A stretch of 64,000 bases of DNA from Dryomyza anilis. Its lineage: Eukaryota > Arthropoda > Insecta > Diptera > Dryomyzidae. Within the stretch, counting starts at the first letter, position 1. Every line of letters starts with the position of its first letter. The stretch lies in the NCBI GenBank assembly GCA_951804985.1, contig OX638134.1:82129679-82193678 (forward strand), written 5' to 3'. The translations under genes and the position numbers were made by a program. The notes beneath the pieces were generated by a model that did not search any database, had not been told where the DNA came from, and was given only the letters and a program-made list of their open reading frames with translations. Positions 9,940-22,339 of this stretch are shown here, piece by piece.

Positions 9940-12060
9940 AATTTTGAAAACATAAATTTTATTTGCTATTTTAATAAAAATATTTAAATTTTAGTGAAAA
10001 TATGAATTTGTTTTAGTGAAAAATTATTTTTTTCTTTTTAGTAAACATTTAAATTATATGAATTTTTTATAAAAAATATGAATTTTTCGTAAAAAAATGC
10101 AAGTTTACATATAAATCCGAATTTTTTTTCGTAATAATTCCGATTTTTTTTTTGCATTAATACTTTTTTTCTAAATAATAATAATTTTTGAAATAAATAA
10201 GTATTTTCGTGTATCTACGAATTTACGCATTTTCGTAAAAAATGTTCATATAAAAATGTTCATATAAATACGATTTTTTTAAATGTACGAATTTTTTGTA
10301 AACAAACGAATATACGAGTTTTTTGTAAAATAACAAATTTTTCGTAATAATACGAATTTTTCGTAAAAATACAAAATTTTTATATAAATACGAATTTTAC
10401 GTATATGTACGAATTTTTCGTATAAATACGAATTTTTTTAACATACGAATTTTTTGTAAAAAAAAAGAATTTTTCGTAATAATACGAATTTTTCGTAATA
10501 ATACGAATTTTTCGTAATAATACGAATTTTTCGTAAAAATACAACTTTTTCATATAAATACGATTTTTTTTATGTGTACGAATTTTTCTTATAAATACGA
10601 ATTTTTCGTATAAATACGAATTTTTCGTATAAATATGAATTTTTTTGTAAACAAACGAATTTTTAGTAAAAATACGAACTGTACGTGTAAATACGCATTT
10701 TTCGTAAAAAAGTAAATTTGTCGTAAAATTACGAATTTTTCGTAATAACACGAATGCTTCGAATTAATACGAATTTAACTAATGTATTGGACGAATTTTC
10801 GTAATTATCGTAATTTTTTGTTTGAATACAAATTGTTCGTAAAAAAAACAGCTGTGTGGTCAGCTGACAAAACCTTGAGCCCGCAAAAGCAATATTTTTG
10901 CAATAATACCATTTTTTTCATATAAATAAAATTTTTTCGAAAATATAGGAATTTATCGTAAAAATACGAACTTTTTGTAGAAATACGATTTTTTCATTGA
11001 AATTCAAAATTTTCGTATATGTACGATTTTTCGTAAAACAAAATCAGAAATTTTTGTAAACAAACGAATTTTTCGTGAAAATACGATTTTTCGTGAAAAT
11101 ACGAATTTTTCGTTATAATACGAATTTTTGTAATAATTTTGTATAAATACGTAAAAATAGTATTTTTTCGTAAAAATAAGAATTTTTCGTAAAAATTTTT
11201 TTATATGTACGAATTTTTCGTATAAATACGAATTTTTCGTATAAATACGAATTTTTCGTATAAATACGAATTTTTTTGTAAACAAACGATTTTTTTTGTA
11301 AACAAACGAATTTTTAGTGAAAATACGAATTTGTCGTAAAAATACGAATTGTACGTGTATATACGCATTTTTGATAAAAAAAGTAAATTTGTCGTAAAAT
11401 TGCGAATTTTTCGTAATAATACGTATACTTCGAATTAATACGAATTTAACTAATGTATTGGAAGAATTTTCGTAATTATCGTAATTTTTTGTTTGAATAC
11501 AAATTGTTCGTAAAAAAAACAGCTGTGTGGTCAGCTGACAAAACCTTGAGCCCGCAAAAGCAATATTTTTGCAATAATACGATTTTTTTCATATAAATAA
11601 GAATTTTTCGTAAATATAGGAATTTATCGTAAAAATACGAACTTTTTGTAGAAATACGATTTTTTCATTGAAATTCAAAATTTTCGTATATGTACGATTT
11701 TTCGTAAAACAAAATCAGAAATTTTTGTAAACAAACGAATTTTTCGTGAAAATACGATTTTACGAAAAAATACGAATTTTTCGTTATAGTACGAATTCTT
11801 CTTTATAATACGAATTTTTGTAATAATACCAATATTTTGTATAAATACGTAAAAATTGTATTTTTTTTTTCGTAAAAATACGATTTTTTTTTTTTTCGTA
11901 AAATACGTTTTTTTTTTTCGTCAAAATACGAAATTTTTGCGTAAATACGAATTTTTCACAAAAATTCCAACTTTTTGTAATACTACAACATTTTTGTAAA
12001 TGTTAGAATTTATCGTAAAATACGAATTTTAGTGATAATGCCATTATTGAATGAAAATAT
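9940..12060 (-). repeat. 19-bp minisatellite array 1 (core on minus strand)
   Basis: The plus strand repeats TACGAATTTTTCGTAATAA with period 19 and many A/T substitutions. On the minus strand the unit is ACGAAAAATTC plus the spacer GTATTATT. Most units carry the perfect dyad TACGAA-TTT-TTCGTA. Both edges contain units of the other subfamily (TTTTAGTGAAAA near 9,993-10,020; TTTTAGTGATAA near 12,025), linking the subfamilies. The minus strand is largely stop-free because the 19-bp period cycles through all frames, giving a 19-residue Lys/Tyr/Ile/Phe repeat; this is not a gene. Confidence 0.9.
10740..11780 (+). repeat. Higher-order duplication of about 671 bp inside array 1
   Basis: The block around 10,740-11,110 recurs at about 11,411-11,780, offset by 671 bp. 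Both copies include a non-satellite insert with CAGCTGtgtggtCAGCTG, then ACAAAACCTTGAGCCCGC and AAAAGCAATATTTTTGCAAT. The insert is nearly identical in both copies, so the satellite has amplified as a higher-order unit. Confidence 0.9.
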
Positions 12061-13780
12061 ATATGTTTTAGATTTTTTAAATACGAAATTTTACTTTTAA
12101 ATATATTTTTAAATTTTAATTTAAAATTTTAATTCAATTTGATAGAACCTCTTCGAACAATTAAAACTCTCTTGGACAGAGCATCCTCAATATTCCTCCC
12201 CTGTCAGCAACAGGCTTTACACAAATTTCTTTCTATTTTAATTTTTTTAACAGACATTTAATCCCTCAAACAACTTTTCACTGAAACCTGTTTGAGAAAG
12301 TCTGTTCTTTTTTTGCTGCGTCCAGAGGATCAGCAGATGTTTTGCTGTCGCTTGAATGATTTTATTAAAAAAATGACGTTTGAAGAATGGACAACAAACA
12401 ATAAAAAATTTTGAAAAACAAAAACATAACCACGAATGCATTTGCATAAAACCCCGTATATAAAATATGACATTTTTGAAATGTGCTCAAACAAGTTTTC
12501 CTAAAACTGCTGTGTAGATCTCAATCGTGTGTCTAGGTGACAGCCTGCATTCAAGGGTTTTATTTTGATTGCAAAGTGTGACCAAAAAAGGACACAACAA
12601 AGAATTTGAGGCTCTATTTGAATAAAGTTGAAATTTGCTACCTTGGTAACGCCCGTTACTAAGACCATAATGATAGGTTTAACGATTTTCGAAATTTAAT
12701 TCAGGGTTAGGTTGCGCGCGACTGCAAATTCTCAAACGGAAGTAATGCAATAGAAAGTTAAGCGGTTTTTTTTTTCATTTTCATAATTTTTGGTTGGATT
12801 TATGTGGTATGTGTTTCAGTACAACGCCCTCTGGTTGGGGGCATAAAACATTTGTGCAAATTTTGCAGCCTGCGCACAGCTGTTTTGAATTGTTTTGGAA
12901 AAAGCAACACCATGCAACGCACATTTCCTATGACTACTCAAAAGGACGAAAGGATCTAGGCTTGGCTGCGTTTTTCCTATAACAGCAACAACAACAACAA
13001 ATACTTAATCATAGCAACCTCTACATTTGAATTTGGAAATTTATTTTCAACCCCTCTGCTGTTGCACTTTGCACCTTGTAATTTGTTTTGAAATTCAACG
13101 AAATATATAAAAATCCATTGGCAACAATTCATTTCTGTGACGCCAGGCAGCAAAGTGTGACAATCACGTGGCTGCGAATATCGAGTACAATTGCTGCCGC
13201 TGCTGCGTTCTACATCCCAAAAATCGCGTTCAATGCCATGCAACGCCGCACGCAGGCGCGTGCGTTCATTAGAAAAAGTGTTTATTCATTTATTTTCAAT
13301 ACGTGCTACAACAAATTTTTCAATTTAAATTAATGCAGTGCAAAAGGGAAAATATAACCCAAGCCAAGTCATAACGCACAAACAAAAACCCCTTTTACCG
13401 CGCACCACGCTAGCGCAGTCAAGCGCAAGGCACATGGGTTACTTACGCCAGAATGCTTTTGCAAGGACCTCCGCTGGCTAAGAAGGACCTCCGCTGACTG
13501 GGTTATGCGCTAATGCCATAGAACAAATACGTTTGTCATATCGAAAATGTTTGAAATCAGCGCACGGTCTTCTAGGCACACGTTATGTGTCCTATTTATT
13601 TAATGCTCGATTTTTCTGGGGAGGCAGGCGAGGTCCTGTCTCTCCTCACTTAGATGAGAGCCGATCGTCGTGTACACAAGAGCTTAGCTTTGCATGAGAT
13701 TGCGCATACAAAGTAGGGCTTATTACTTGACTGATGATTCTTTTAAACAAAATACAAATTTAAATATTCAATTGAATTTT
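12061..13780. other. Higher-complexity intergenic island
   Basis: Mixed-composition DNA between two oppositely oriented satellite arrays. It contains a short direct repeat AAGGACCTCCGCTG (about 13,464 and 13,482), CAA-triplet runs (about 12,983-13,000) and GCT/GCC runs near 13,190. No open frame has a recognisable domain. It is candidate regulatory or ancestral intergenic DNA. Confidence 0.5.
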
Positions 13781-13859
13781 AAAAATTTAAAATCACGTTC
13801 AATTCATAATCAATTCTTACTAGAAATGAAATTTTGAATAAAAATAAAAATAAATTAAT

Positions 13860-15090
13860 ATATCGACAAATATTAAAAAAATCGATATAAATTTTGTATT
13901 TTTAACACAAAAATTCGTATTTTTATTAAAAATAAATTTGTGAACTAGAAAATTGTATTTCTAATAAAAATATGTATTTTTACGAAGAATTTGTATTTTT
14001 ACGAAAAAATCGTAATTTAAAAAAATCTTTATTTTTTATGAAAAATTCGTATTATTACGAAAAATTCGTATTGTTACAAAAAAATCGTATTTGAACGATA
14101 AAATCGTATTTTGAATAAACATTTTTAATTTTTACGCAAATATGTACGAAAAATTCGTATTTTTTAGAAAAATATTTTTTTTTTTTAATGTAAAATTCGT
14201 AATAAATTAAAAATAAAAATGCTTATTTTTTTTTTTACTAAAAATTCGTATTTTTACTAAAAATTCGTATTTATACTAAAAATTCGTATTATACAAAAAA
14301 TTGGTATTTTTACTGAACATTCTTTTTTTTTCTAAATTTTTTTTTTTTTACTAATATATCGTGTTTTTACTTAAAATACGTCTTTTTACTGAAAATTCCT
14401 TTTTTTACTAATATACATTCGTAAACACTAAACATTTTTTACTAACAAATTTTGTATTATTACCAAATTCGTTTTTTGTAACAAAAATTCGTATTTTTAC
14501 AAAATATCATATTTTTAATAGAAATTCGAATTTATACGATAAATTCGTATATAAAAAAAACCTTTATTTTTAACGTACCATTATTATTATTAGGAAAAAT
14601 TCGTATTGTTACGAAAAATTCGAATTTAATTTAGTATTAAAAATTAGTATTTTTACTGAAATATCGAATTTTTAATAAAAATGCTTTTTTTTACTAAAAA
14701 TTTGTATTTTCACTAAAAATTCGTATTTTTACTAAATATTCGTATTTTTACTAAATATTCGTATTTTTACTAAAAATTTGTATTATTAATAAAGAAATCT
14801 TATTGGTACTAAAAGTTCGTATTTTTACCAGACATTTGTATACTGAAAATTCGTACTATAAATAAAAAATCGTATTTGTACTAAGAGATAGTATTTTTAC
14901 TAAAAATTCGTATTTTTTCAAACAATTCGTATTTTTACTAAAAATTCGTATTTTTACTAAAAATTCGTATTTTTACTAAAAATTCGTATTTTTACAAAAA
15001 AAAAAATATTTTTTATAGAAATTCGTATTTTTACTAAAAAAAAATGGTATTTTGACAAAATATTTGCCCTTTCACAAAAAAAAAACTATA
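13860..15090 (+). repeat. 19-bp minisatellite array 2 (core on plus strand)
   Basis: Unit ACTAAAAATTCGTATTTTT, period 19, best preserved at about 14,880-15,000 and more decayed to the left. The orientation is opposite to array 1. Confidence 0.9.
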
Positions 15091-16075
15091 TTCGCAGAAT
15101 ATTCACTTACTTAAGAATCTCAACAGATGCAAATTAAAAACACATTATTTGACATACACTTAGAACTGACCTATTGTATATCTATTCTGTAACCATTGTC
15201 CCTGCCTGAGCCGACAATTGCAGACTTGTTGCTCATCTAAATCCTTTCGTTTACAATGTTAAATGCTTTGCCAACATTTTTATTTTTTTTCACTTCAAAG
15301 GGGTTTATTTAACAAAACAAACACATGCGAAACAAACGAAACTAAATATGCGAATTTGAACAGATGATGGTTGTGGCTAAGCCATAAATGATTAATACAA
15401 AAATGTATTTGATATAAAACGGAGAATGGAACTCGATCAAAGGGGCGGACATGCAAAAGAGGGTGCAAAAGAAGCGTTGCAAATTAGATATATATTTTAT
15501 GCAGGCTGTAAAACTGTAACAATAACTGCAATTTGAAATTAGCAGCATTTTTGCAAAATAAATACGTTGTATACATGGTACGTGTTTCATGCCACCCTAC
15601 CCCCTGAGGATAGAGGATACAGTTGGAACTATAGAACGATAATGGCAAATATTAAAAACCTTTAAAAAATTGCACATAAAGTCAAACGATGGAAACACAT
15701 ATTTTGCAAATGAGAAATAAGTCTCTAAGGCATTGGTTTTACACAAATGTTGTTGTTTTTCATATATTCTTGGAAGATGCATGCATCGCACCTTCTGGTT
15801 AATTTTCATTTATGAGTGCGTCATCTGTTCAAATGCACTTGACGCACTTTCAGAACATAAAAACTAATAGGTTAATGAGATGGAGTAGGGTAGTCAGATG
15901 TATGAAGTTGTTTGAGATTTAGTTATTATTGAAATGAGGCATGTTAGCCGTACAGTTAATTGAATTACGAAGTTGTTTTGGTATTAGAACTATTCAAATA
16001 CCTCAATATGATATTATAAATTAATTGTTTTAACCTGAAATAGATTTTTACTAACTTTTTTTACCTGGCCGATTT
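15091..16075. other. Intergenic island between arrays 2 and 3
   Basis: No gene is seen. A 9-bp dyad, AGTGCGTCA (15,815-15,823) and TGACGCACT (15,840-15,848), flanks a 16-bp spacer; each arm has a TGACG/CGTCA bZIP-like half site. Confidence 0.5.
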
Positions 16076-16079
16076 AAAA

Positions 16080-17690
16080 TTGTTTATAAATACGTATTTT
16101 GAATTTTTACTAAAAAATCTTATTTTAGTAAAACTTCCTATTTATAAAAAAAATTCGTATTTTTCTAAAAATTCGTATTTTTCTAAAAATTCCTACTTTT
16201 ACTAAAAATTCGTATTTTTACTAAAAATTCGTATTTTGAATTTTTACTAAAAAAAATCTTATTTTGAATTTTTACTAAAAAAATCTTATTTTTCTAAAAT
16301 GTCCTATTTATACTAAAAATTCGTATTTTTACTCAAAATTCGTATTTTTACTAAAAATTCGTATTTTTACTAAAAATTCGTATTTTTACTAAAAATTCGT
16401 ATTTTGAATTTTTACTAAAAAGTCTTATTTTTCTTAAAAAATTCCAATTTATTCTAAAAACTCGTATTTTTAATAAAAATTGGTATTTTTTACTAAAAAT
16501 TCGTATTTTTACTATAAATTCGTATTTTTACTAAAAATTCGTATTTTTACTAAAATTTCGTATTTTCACTAAAAATTCGTATTTTTACTAAAAATTCTTA
16601 TTTTTACTAAAAATTCATATTTTTACTAAAAATTCATATTTTTACTAAAAATTCATATTTTTACTAAAAATTCATATTTTTACTAAAAATTCATATTTTT
16701 ACTAAAAAATTCGTATTTTTCTAAAAATTCCTGTTTATACTAAAAATTCGTATTTTTACAAAAAAAAATCGTATTTTTCTAAAAATTCGTATTAACAATT
16801 CGAATTTTTACTAAAAAATCGTATTTTTACTAAAAAAAATGTATTTTTACTAAATATTCGTATTTTACTACAAAAAATATCGTATTTTTAATAAATATTC
16901 GTATTTTACTACAAATATATCGTATTTTTACTATAAATTCGTATTTTTACTAAAATTTCGTATTTTTACTAAAAATTCGTATTTTTACTAAAAATTCGTA
17001 TTTTTACTAAAAATTCGTATTTTTACTAAAAATTCGTATTTTTACTAAAAATTCTTTTTTTTTTACTAAATATTCATATTTTTACTAAAAATTCATATTT
17101 TTATTAAAATTTCATATTTTTACTTAAAATTCGAATTATTCTAAAAATTCGTATTATTCTAAAAATTCGTATTTTTCTAAAAATTCCTGTTTATACTAAA
17201 AAATTGTATTTTTACTGAATATTCGTATTTTTACTAAAAAAATATATCGTATTTTTACTTAAAATTTGTATTTTTTACTATATATACGTATTTTTACTGA
17301 AAATTCGTATTTTTACTGAAAATTCGTATTTTTACTGAAAACTCGTATTTTAAAAAAATTTTGTATCTTATTCCTGTTTATACTAAAAATTCGTATTTTT
17401 ACAAAAAAAAAACGGTATATTTACAAAAAATATCGTATTTTTACAAAAAAAAAATAAATCGTATTTTTACAAAAAAAATATCGTATTTTTACTAAAAAAA
17501 AATCGTATTTTTACTAAAAGTATCGTTTTTATACTAATTCGTATTTTTACTAAAAACTTGTTTTTTTACAAAAATTGCGTATTTTTACAAAATTTCGATC
17601 TTTTTACTGAAAATTAGTATTTTTGTAAAAATTCGTATTTGTTTCAAAATACTTGTTTATACTAAAAATTCGTATTTTTACAAAAAAATT
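16080..17690 (+). repeat. 19-bp minisatellite array 3 (core on plus strand)
   Basis: Unit ACTAAAAATTCGTATTTTT. Variant runs are locally homogenised, for example successive units with TTCATATTTTT at about 16,607-16,700. That block pattern is expected from unequal exchange or slippage within the array. Confidence 0.92.
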
Positions 17691-19585
17691 TTACAATGGT
17701 TTATATATATTTTTGGAACAAGTGTGGAATTAACTATCATATTTATTTATGCCGAATTTTATTGATCACTTTGGGTAATTCTGAACTATTGACAAAAACA
17801 TAATTAAAATGGTGTCATTTTTCAAATACTTTTATTAAAAATTCTCTAACTTTAATTGAAGCAATATTTTGTATAGTTTCTAATTTCATAAATTTACTTT
17901 ATTTTTGTTTTATCGTCTGTAAAAATCAGCGCGTTGCCGTCTTCAATTTTTTGTGGTTATTTTTAATTCGAATTTTTATTTCTTTTTTAGTTGTCTGCAG
18001 CAACAGAAGGCATTTAGTGCACCGATCCTGCAGACACAGCCGGTTGGCTCATTGTTATTTTATTTTATTTCTTTTTTTTTTTTTTGGCTTTTAACAAACG
18101 CAGAAAAAATAGTTCCGTCTGAAAGGAGGTCAATAACTGTTGCGCATGCGTCGTCTGTTGCTTGGCTTCGTCTTATTTGTACCTTTTCTTTTTTTAAATG
18201 TTTTGTTTTTTTTTTTGCCAATTATTTTGTGCCGTTCTTTTTGTTATTGTTGGGCAATAATAATGACTGCTTGTTGCTATGTCCTGCGAAGTAACCTAAA
18301 AAAGAAAAAAATGCCCAAAGATGCTGCTGCCCGCGCACTGAAGATTGCGCTAAAGTGAGGAATTTATATCCTGCTTACATTGTTTTCATTTTTTTTTTTA
18401 TGTTTCTTTAAAACCTTTTTTTTTGTGTATTTTATTATTTTCAATTCAGAAATAAAATGCTGACGGCTGGCACGAGTTGAACCTGTTTAAAATTGCCGAA
18501 AGGTTTTTGTGTTGTGTGTTTTTTTTATTTTTTCTGCTGCTTTTTCCTCATGTCCTGTTGCTTCTTGTTAAATTGTACGAGATGATTAAATGCTGACCGC
18601 ATGCTCAGTTATACGCTTTAAAGGAAACCGTGCACAAAGGATGTCGAATGCATCCTACGCAGCAGCGACAGCGGCAGCAGCAGCTGTTGTTCGCGCTGCC
18701 ATCGCCTTTCTGTCCTGGCTCCCTCATTGGCGTTTTTTACGCGACTTTTTGTGTGATTTCATCTTGTTCCAGGCTGCTGCCGCCACAAGAGGGACCTTTT
18801 TAATTATTACCACAAGTTAATGCAAAGCTTTTTTAATAGAATTAAATTCTCCCTTTTTTTTTGAATTTTATTATTTCATATATGTTGCTGTTGCTATTGC
18901 ATTCAAGTACAAATTTATGTTGATTCTTTTTGTTGTTTCTTGCTCTCTATTTTGATCGGCTTAAAAAGTTGTCTATTTCATCAGCTGCAGCCCAATTTCC
19001 CTATCAACTCATCATAAACATCATCATCCCAAAACACAAATCATATCAACGTCAAGTCATAAAAACCTTTTCTGAAATCATCTCGCACAATGACAGCGAA
19101 TTCCTCAGGCCTGTTTTTAAAATTTGTTTTTCACCTCAAACAACCCTACGACGACGACACACTTTACCGTATGTAAAATTGAAAAACCCCTTTTTGCATG
19201 CGTTAATAGGCCTCGTTTTTTTGAAACTAAAATTTTAATTTGAAATTTCTTGCATTTTTCGGTAACGTACTCAGACAAAGTTCAGTCATGGTGCTTGTCA
19301 ATAGAGCGCGCCATTAGCACTGACAGCGCTTATGTAATAGACAACAACATAAATTACAACAACAACAGCTAGGTACTACAAAAATACAACAAAGTTTAGG
19401 TTTTTTAATCCAGTTAACAATTAAAATGAAAAAATATACGTAACGCATACGTGGTGCTGCCTTATGTCAGTGCTTCCACCACCACCATAAGGCATAAGGC
19501 ACTACTCAGTATCAGGACTTCTACCCTTTCGTTATAGAAAAAGTATTAAATATCCATGACAGTGGGACAAAACTAAAAACACCAA
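17691..19585. other. Intergenic island between arrays 3 and 4
   Basis: T-rich stretches (18,060-18,080; 18,180-18,230) and a GCAGCGACAGCGGCAGCAG-type triplet run (18,659-18,690). The open frames are Phe-rich or Ala-rich with no domain. No RNA gene is recognised. Confidence 0.5.
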
Positions 19586-19589
19586 TATT

Positions 19590-21420
19590 AGGAAAAAAAA
19601 AATTGTTTACGAAAAATTCGTATTTTTACAAAAAATCGTATATTTACTAAAAATTCGTAATTTTACTAAAAATTCGTATTTTTACTAAAAATTCGTATTT
19701 TTACTAAAAATTCGTATTTTTATGTAAAAATTGTATTTTTGCGAAAATTTCGTATTATTACGTAAATTTCGTATTTATACGAAAATTCCGAATTCTTCCG
19801 AAAATTTCGTATTTTTACAAAAAAAAATTGTATTTTTACTAAAAATTCGTTTTTGTACTAAAATAAAATTCGTATTATTATTTAAAAATAGTTTTTTTGC
19901 GAAAATTTCGTATTATTACCAAAAAAAAATCGTGTATCTGCCAAAAAATTCGTATTTTTACTATAAATTCGCAATTTTAGTATAAAATCGTATTTTTACT
20001 ATAAATTCGCAATTTTAGTATAAAATCGTATTTTTACTATAAATACGAATTTTTAGTATAAAATCGTATTTTTACTATAAATTTATATGTTTAAAAATCG
20101 TATGTTTCAGAAAAATCGTGTTTCTGAAAAAAGTTTTTAAGAAATTTGTTTTTTTATACTAAAAATTCATTTTTTAAAGAAAATTTTCTTTTTTTTTTCG
20201 AACAATTCGTTATTAATGGAAATTTCGTATATTAAAGAAAAAATATCGTATATTAAAGAATATTCCGTATATTACTAAAAATTCGTATTTGTACTGAACA
20301 TTTCGTATTTTTACTAAAAATTCGTATTTGTACTGAAAATTCGTATTTTTACTGAAAATTCATATTTATAAGAACAAAAAAATTATTTAAAAAAAAAAAA
20401 CGTATATTTAGAAAATTCGTATATATATTAAAAATTTATAATTTAAAGAATATTTCGTATATATACGAAAATTCGTATTTTATTTCGTATTTATATTAAA
20501 AATTTATAATTTAAAGAATATTTCATATATATACGAAAATTTGTATTTAATTTCGTATTATTACTAAAAAATTTTATATATATGAACATTTTTATTTGTT
20601 CTAAATATTCGTATTTTTTTAGGAAAAAATTGTATTTATTAAGGATTTAAAGAAAATTCGTATTTTTAAAGAATTTGTATTTATACTAAAAATTCCAAAT
20701 TTAAAGAATATTTCGTATATATATACGAAAATCCGAATTTAATTTCGTATTATTATTAAAAATTTGTATATATATGAACATTTTTATTTTTTCTAAATAT
20801 TCGTATTTTTACTGAAAATTCGTTTTTTTTATGAAAAAATTGTATTTATTAAGGATTTAAAGAAAATTCGTATTTTTAAAGAATTTGTAGTTATACTAAA
20901 AATTCCTAATTTAAAGAATATTTCGTATATTTACGAATATTCGTATTTAAAAAAAAAATATTTTTACTTTAGTATTTTTAAGAAATTTTCGTATTATTAC
21001 TAAAAAATTTTATTTCTACGAAAAATTTGTATTTCTACGAAAAATTTGTATTTCTTCGAAAAATTTGTATTTTTACGAAAAATTTTTATTTATACGAAAA
21101 AATTGTATTTTGAATATAAATTCTCATTTTTACTATAAAATCGTACTTTTTTACTTAAATAGTATTGTTTTATGAGATCGTATTTTTCCGAAAAATTCGT
21201 TTTTTTTTACTATTCGGATTTTTACATATAATTCAGAAGAATTCGTTATTTTAGAATTCGTAAAATTCATATTTTCAACGAAATATTGCATTTTGATTGA
21301 AATTTCGTATATTTCCGTAAATTTTATATTTACTGGCTATTATTAATACAACTAAAATTTCATAATTTATTAAAAAAATCGTATTTTCACTCAAAATACG
21401 TATTACCATTAAAGAGTCGA
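19590..21420 (+). repeat. 19-bp minisatellite array 4, decayed (core on plus strand)
   Basis: It starts with clean ACTAAAAATTCGTATTTTT units (19,636-19,720) and decays rightward into irregular TTCGTAT-bearing units. A longer block (about 20,440-20,760 and 20,700-20,950) with AATTTAAAGAATATTTCGTA is repeated, showing higher-order duplication. Confidence 0.85.
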
Positions 21421-22335
21421 ATTAAATCTCCAAATTCAAATTTCAAAATTTATTCACTTTTGTTCCATTGTGCTTTATATTTGCGTTGAATTCTTTTCTT
21501 TAAAATTTTGTAACTTTTGTTTTACATTGCATAAATAAAACACAACGTATGACGGCGCTTGTTAGAAGGCCTCCTTTCGATCACCCTCGCTGCAAAGGAC
21601 GTTGCTAAAGACTTTAATACAGATTATTTGTCTAACATGAAAATCAAATCAGCAACAAATACACAGGCAGACAAACAGACAGACAGTAACATGTATAGAC
21701 AGACATACAGTCAGTGAGGCAGACAGACAGACGGACGGACACTAATACAAATGCATTCACAGCGCATTTTGCAAATGTCACTCACGTGCGCTTGACATAC
21801 ACTATTACAACAACAATGATTACAACAACAACAAAATAAAAAAAAATAATGATTACAATAACAACAACATTGAACACTACAACAACAACAATAACTACTA
21901 CAATTGGTTACATTGCATAAATCCCTATGGATAACATGCATTACGAATTTGTTTTGAGAATAAAACGAAAAAAGGAAAACGAACTAAAACGAAAGGATGA
22001 ACATAAGAGCAACTACAACAACAAGAACAACAAAATGCAGCATAGTATTGAAACAACAACAACAACAAGTAGAAAAAACAACGACAACAACTATAATAGT
22101 GACGTGCTTTTGCATTTTAACCAAAATACAAAACTTTGGAAAGGATTCACGTTGGCAGTTTTAGCATTTTTGCCGATATCTAAAAAACAAAATGTCGCAC
22201 ATTACACCAACAAAAAACAACAACAGCAAATAGATAACACTAAGAACATCAACAATAAAAATAGCAAAGCAGCGAAATTTATTACACTAAGAAAAATTAA
22301 TTTAAAAAAAATATATATAAAGCTTAAGAAAACTA
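21421..22335. other. Intergenic, with CAGA and CAA simple repeats
   Basis: CAGA/GACA repeats lie at about 21,666-21,740 and CAACAA/AACAAC runs at 21,805-21,900 and 22,010-22,080. A 137-codon plus-strand frame (21,927-22,340) is Asn/Lys/Thr-rich, follows the AAC/AAA runs and has no domain, so I do not call it a gene. Confidence 0.55.
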
Positions 22336-22339
22336 TTTA

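Noticed and set aside
10380..11285. Long minus-strand reading frames of Lys/Tyr/Ile/Phe repeats
   Set aside because: They are the direct translation of the 19-bp satellite cycling through the frames, with no independent coding evidence.
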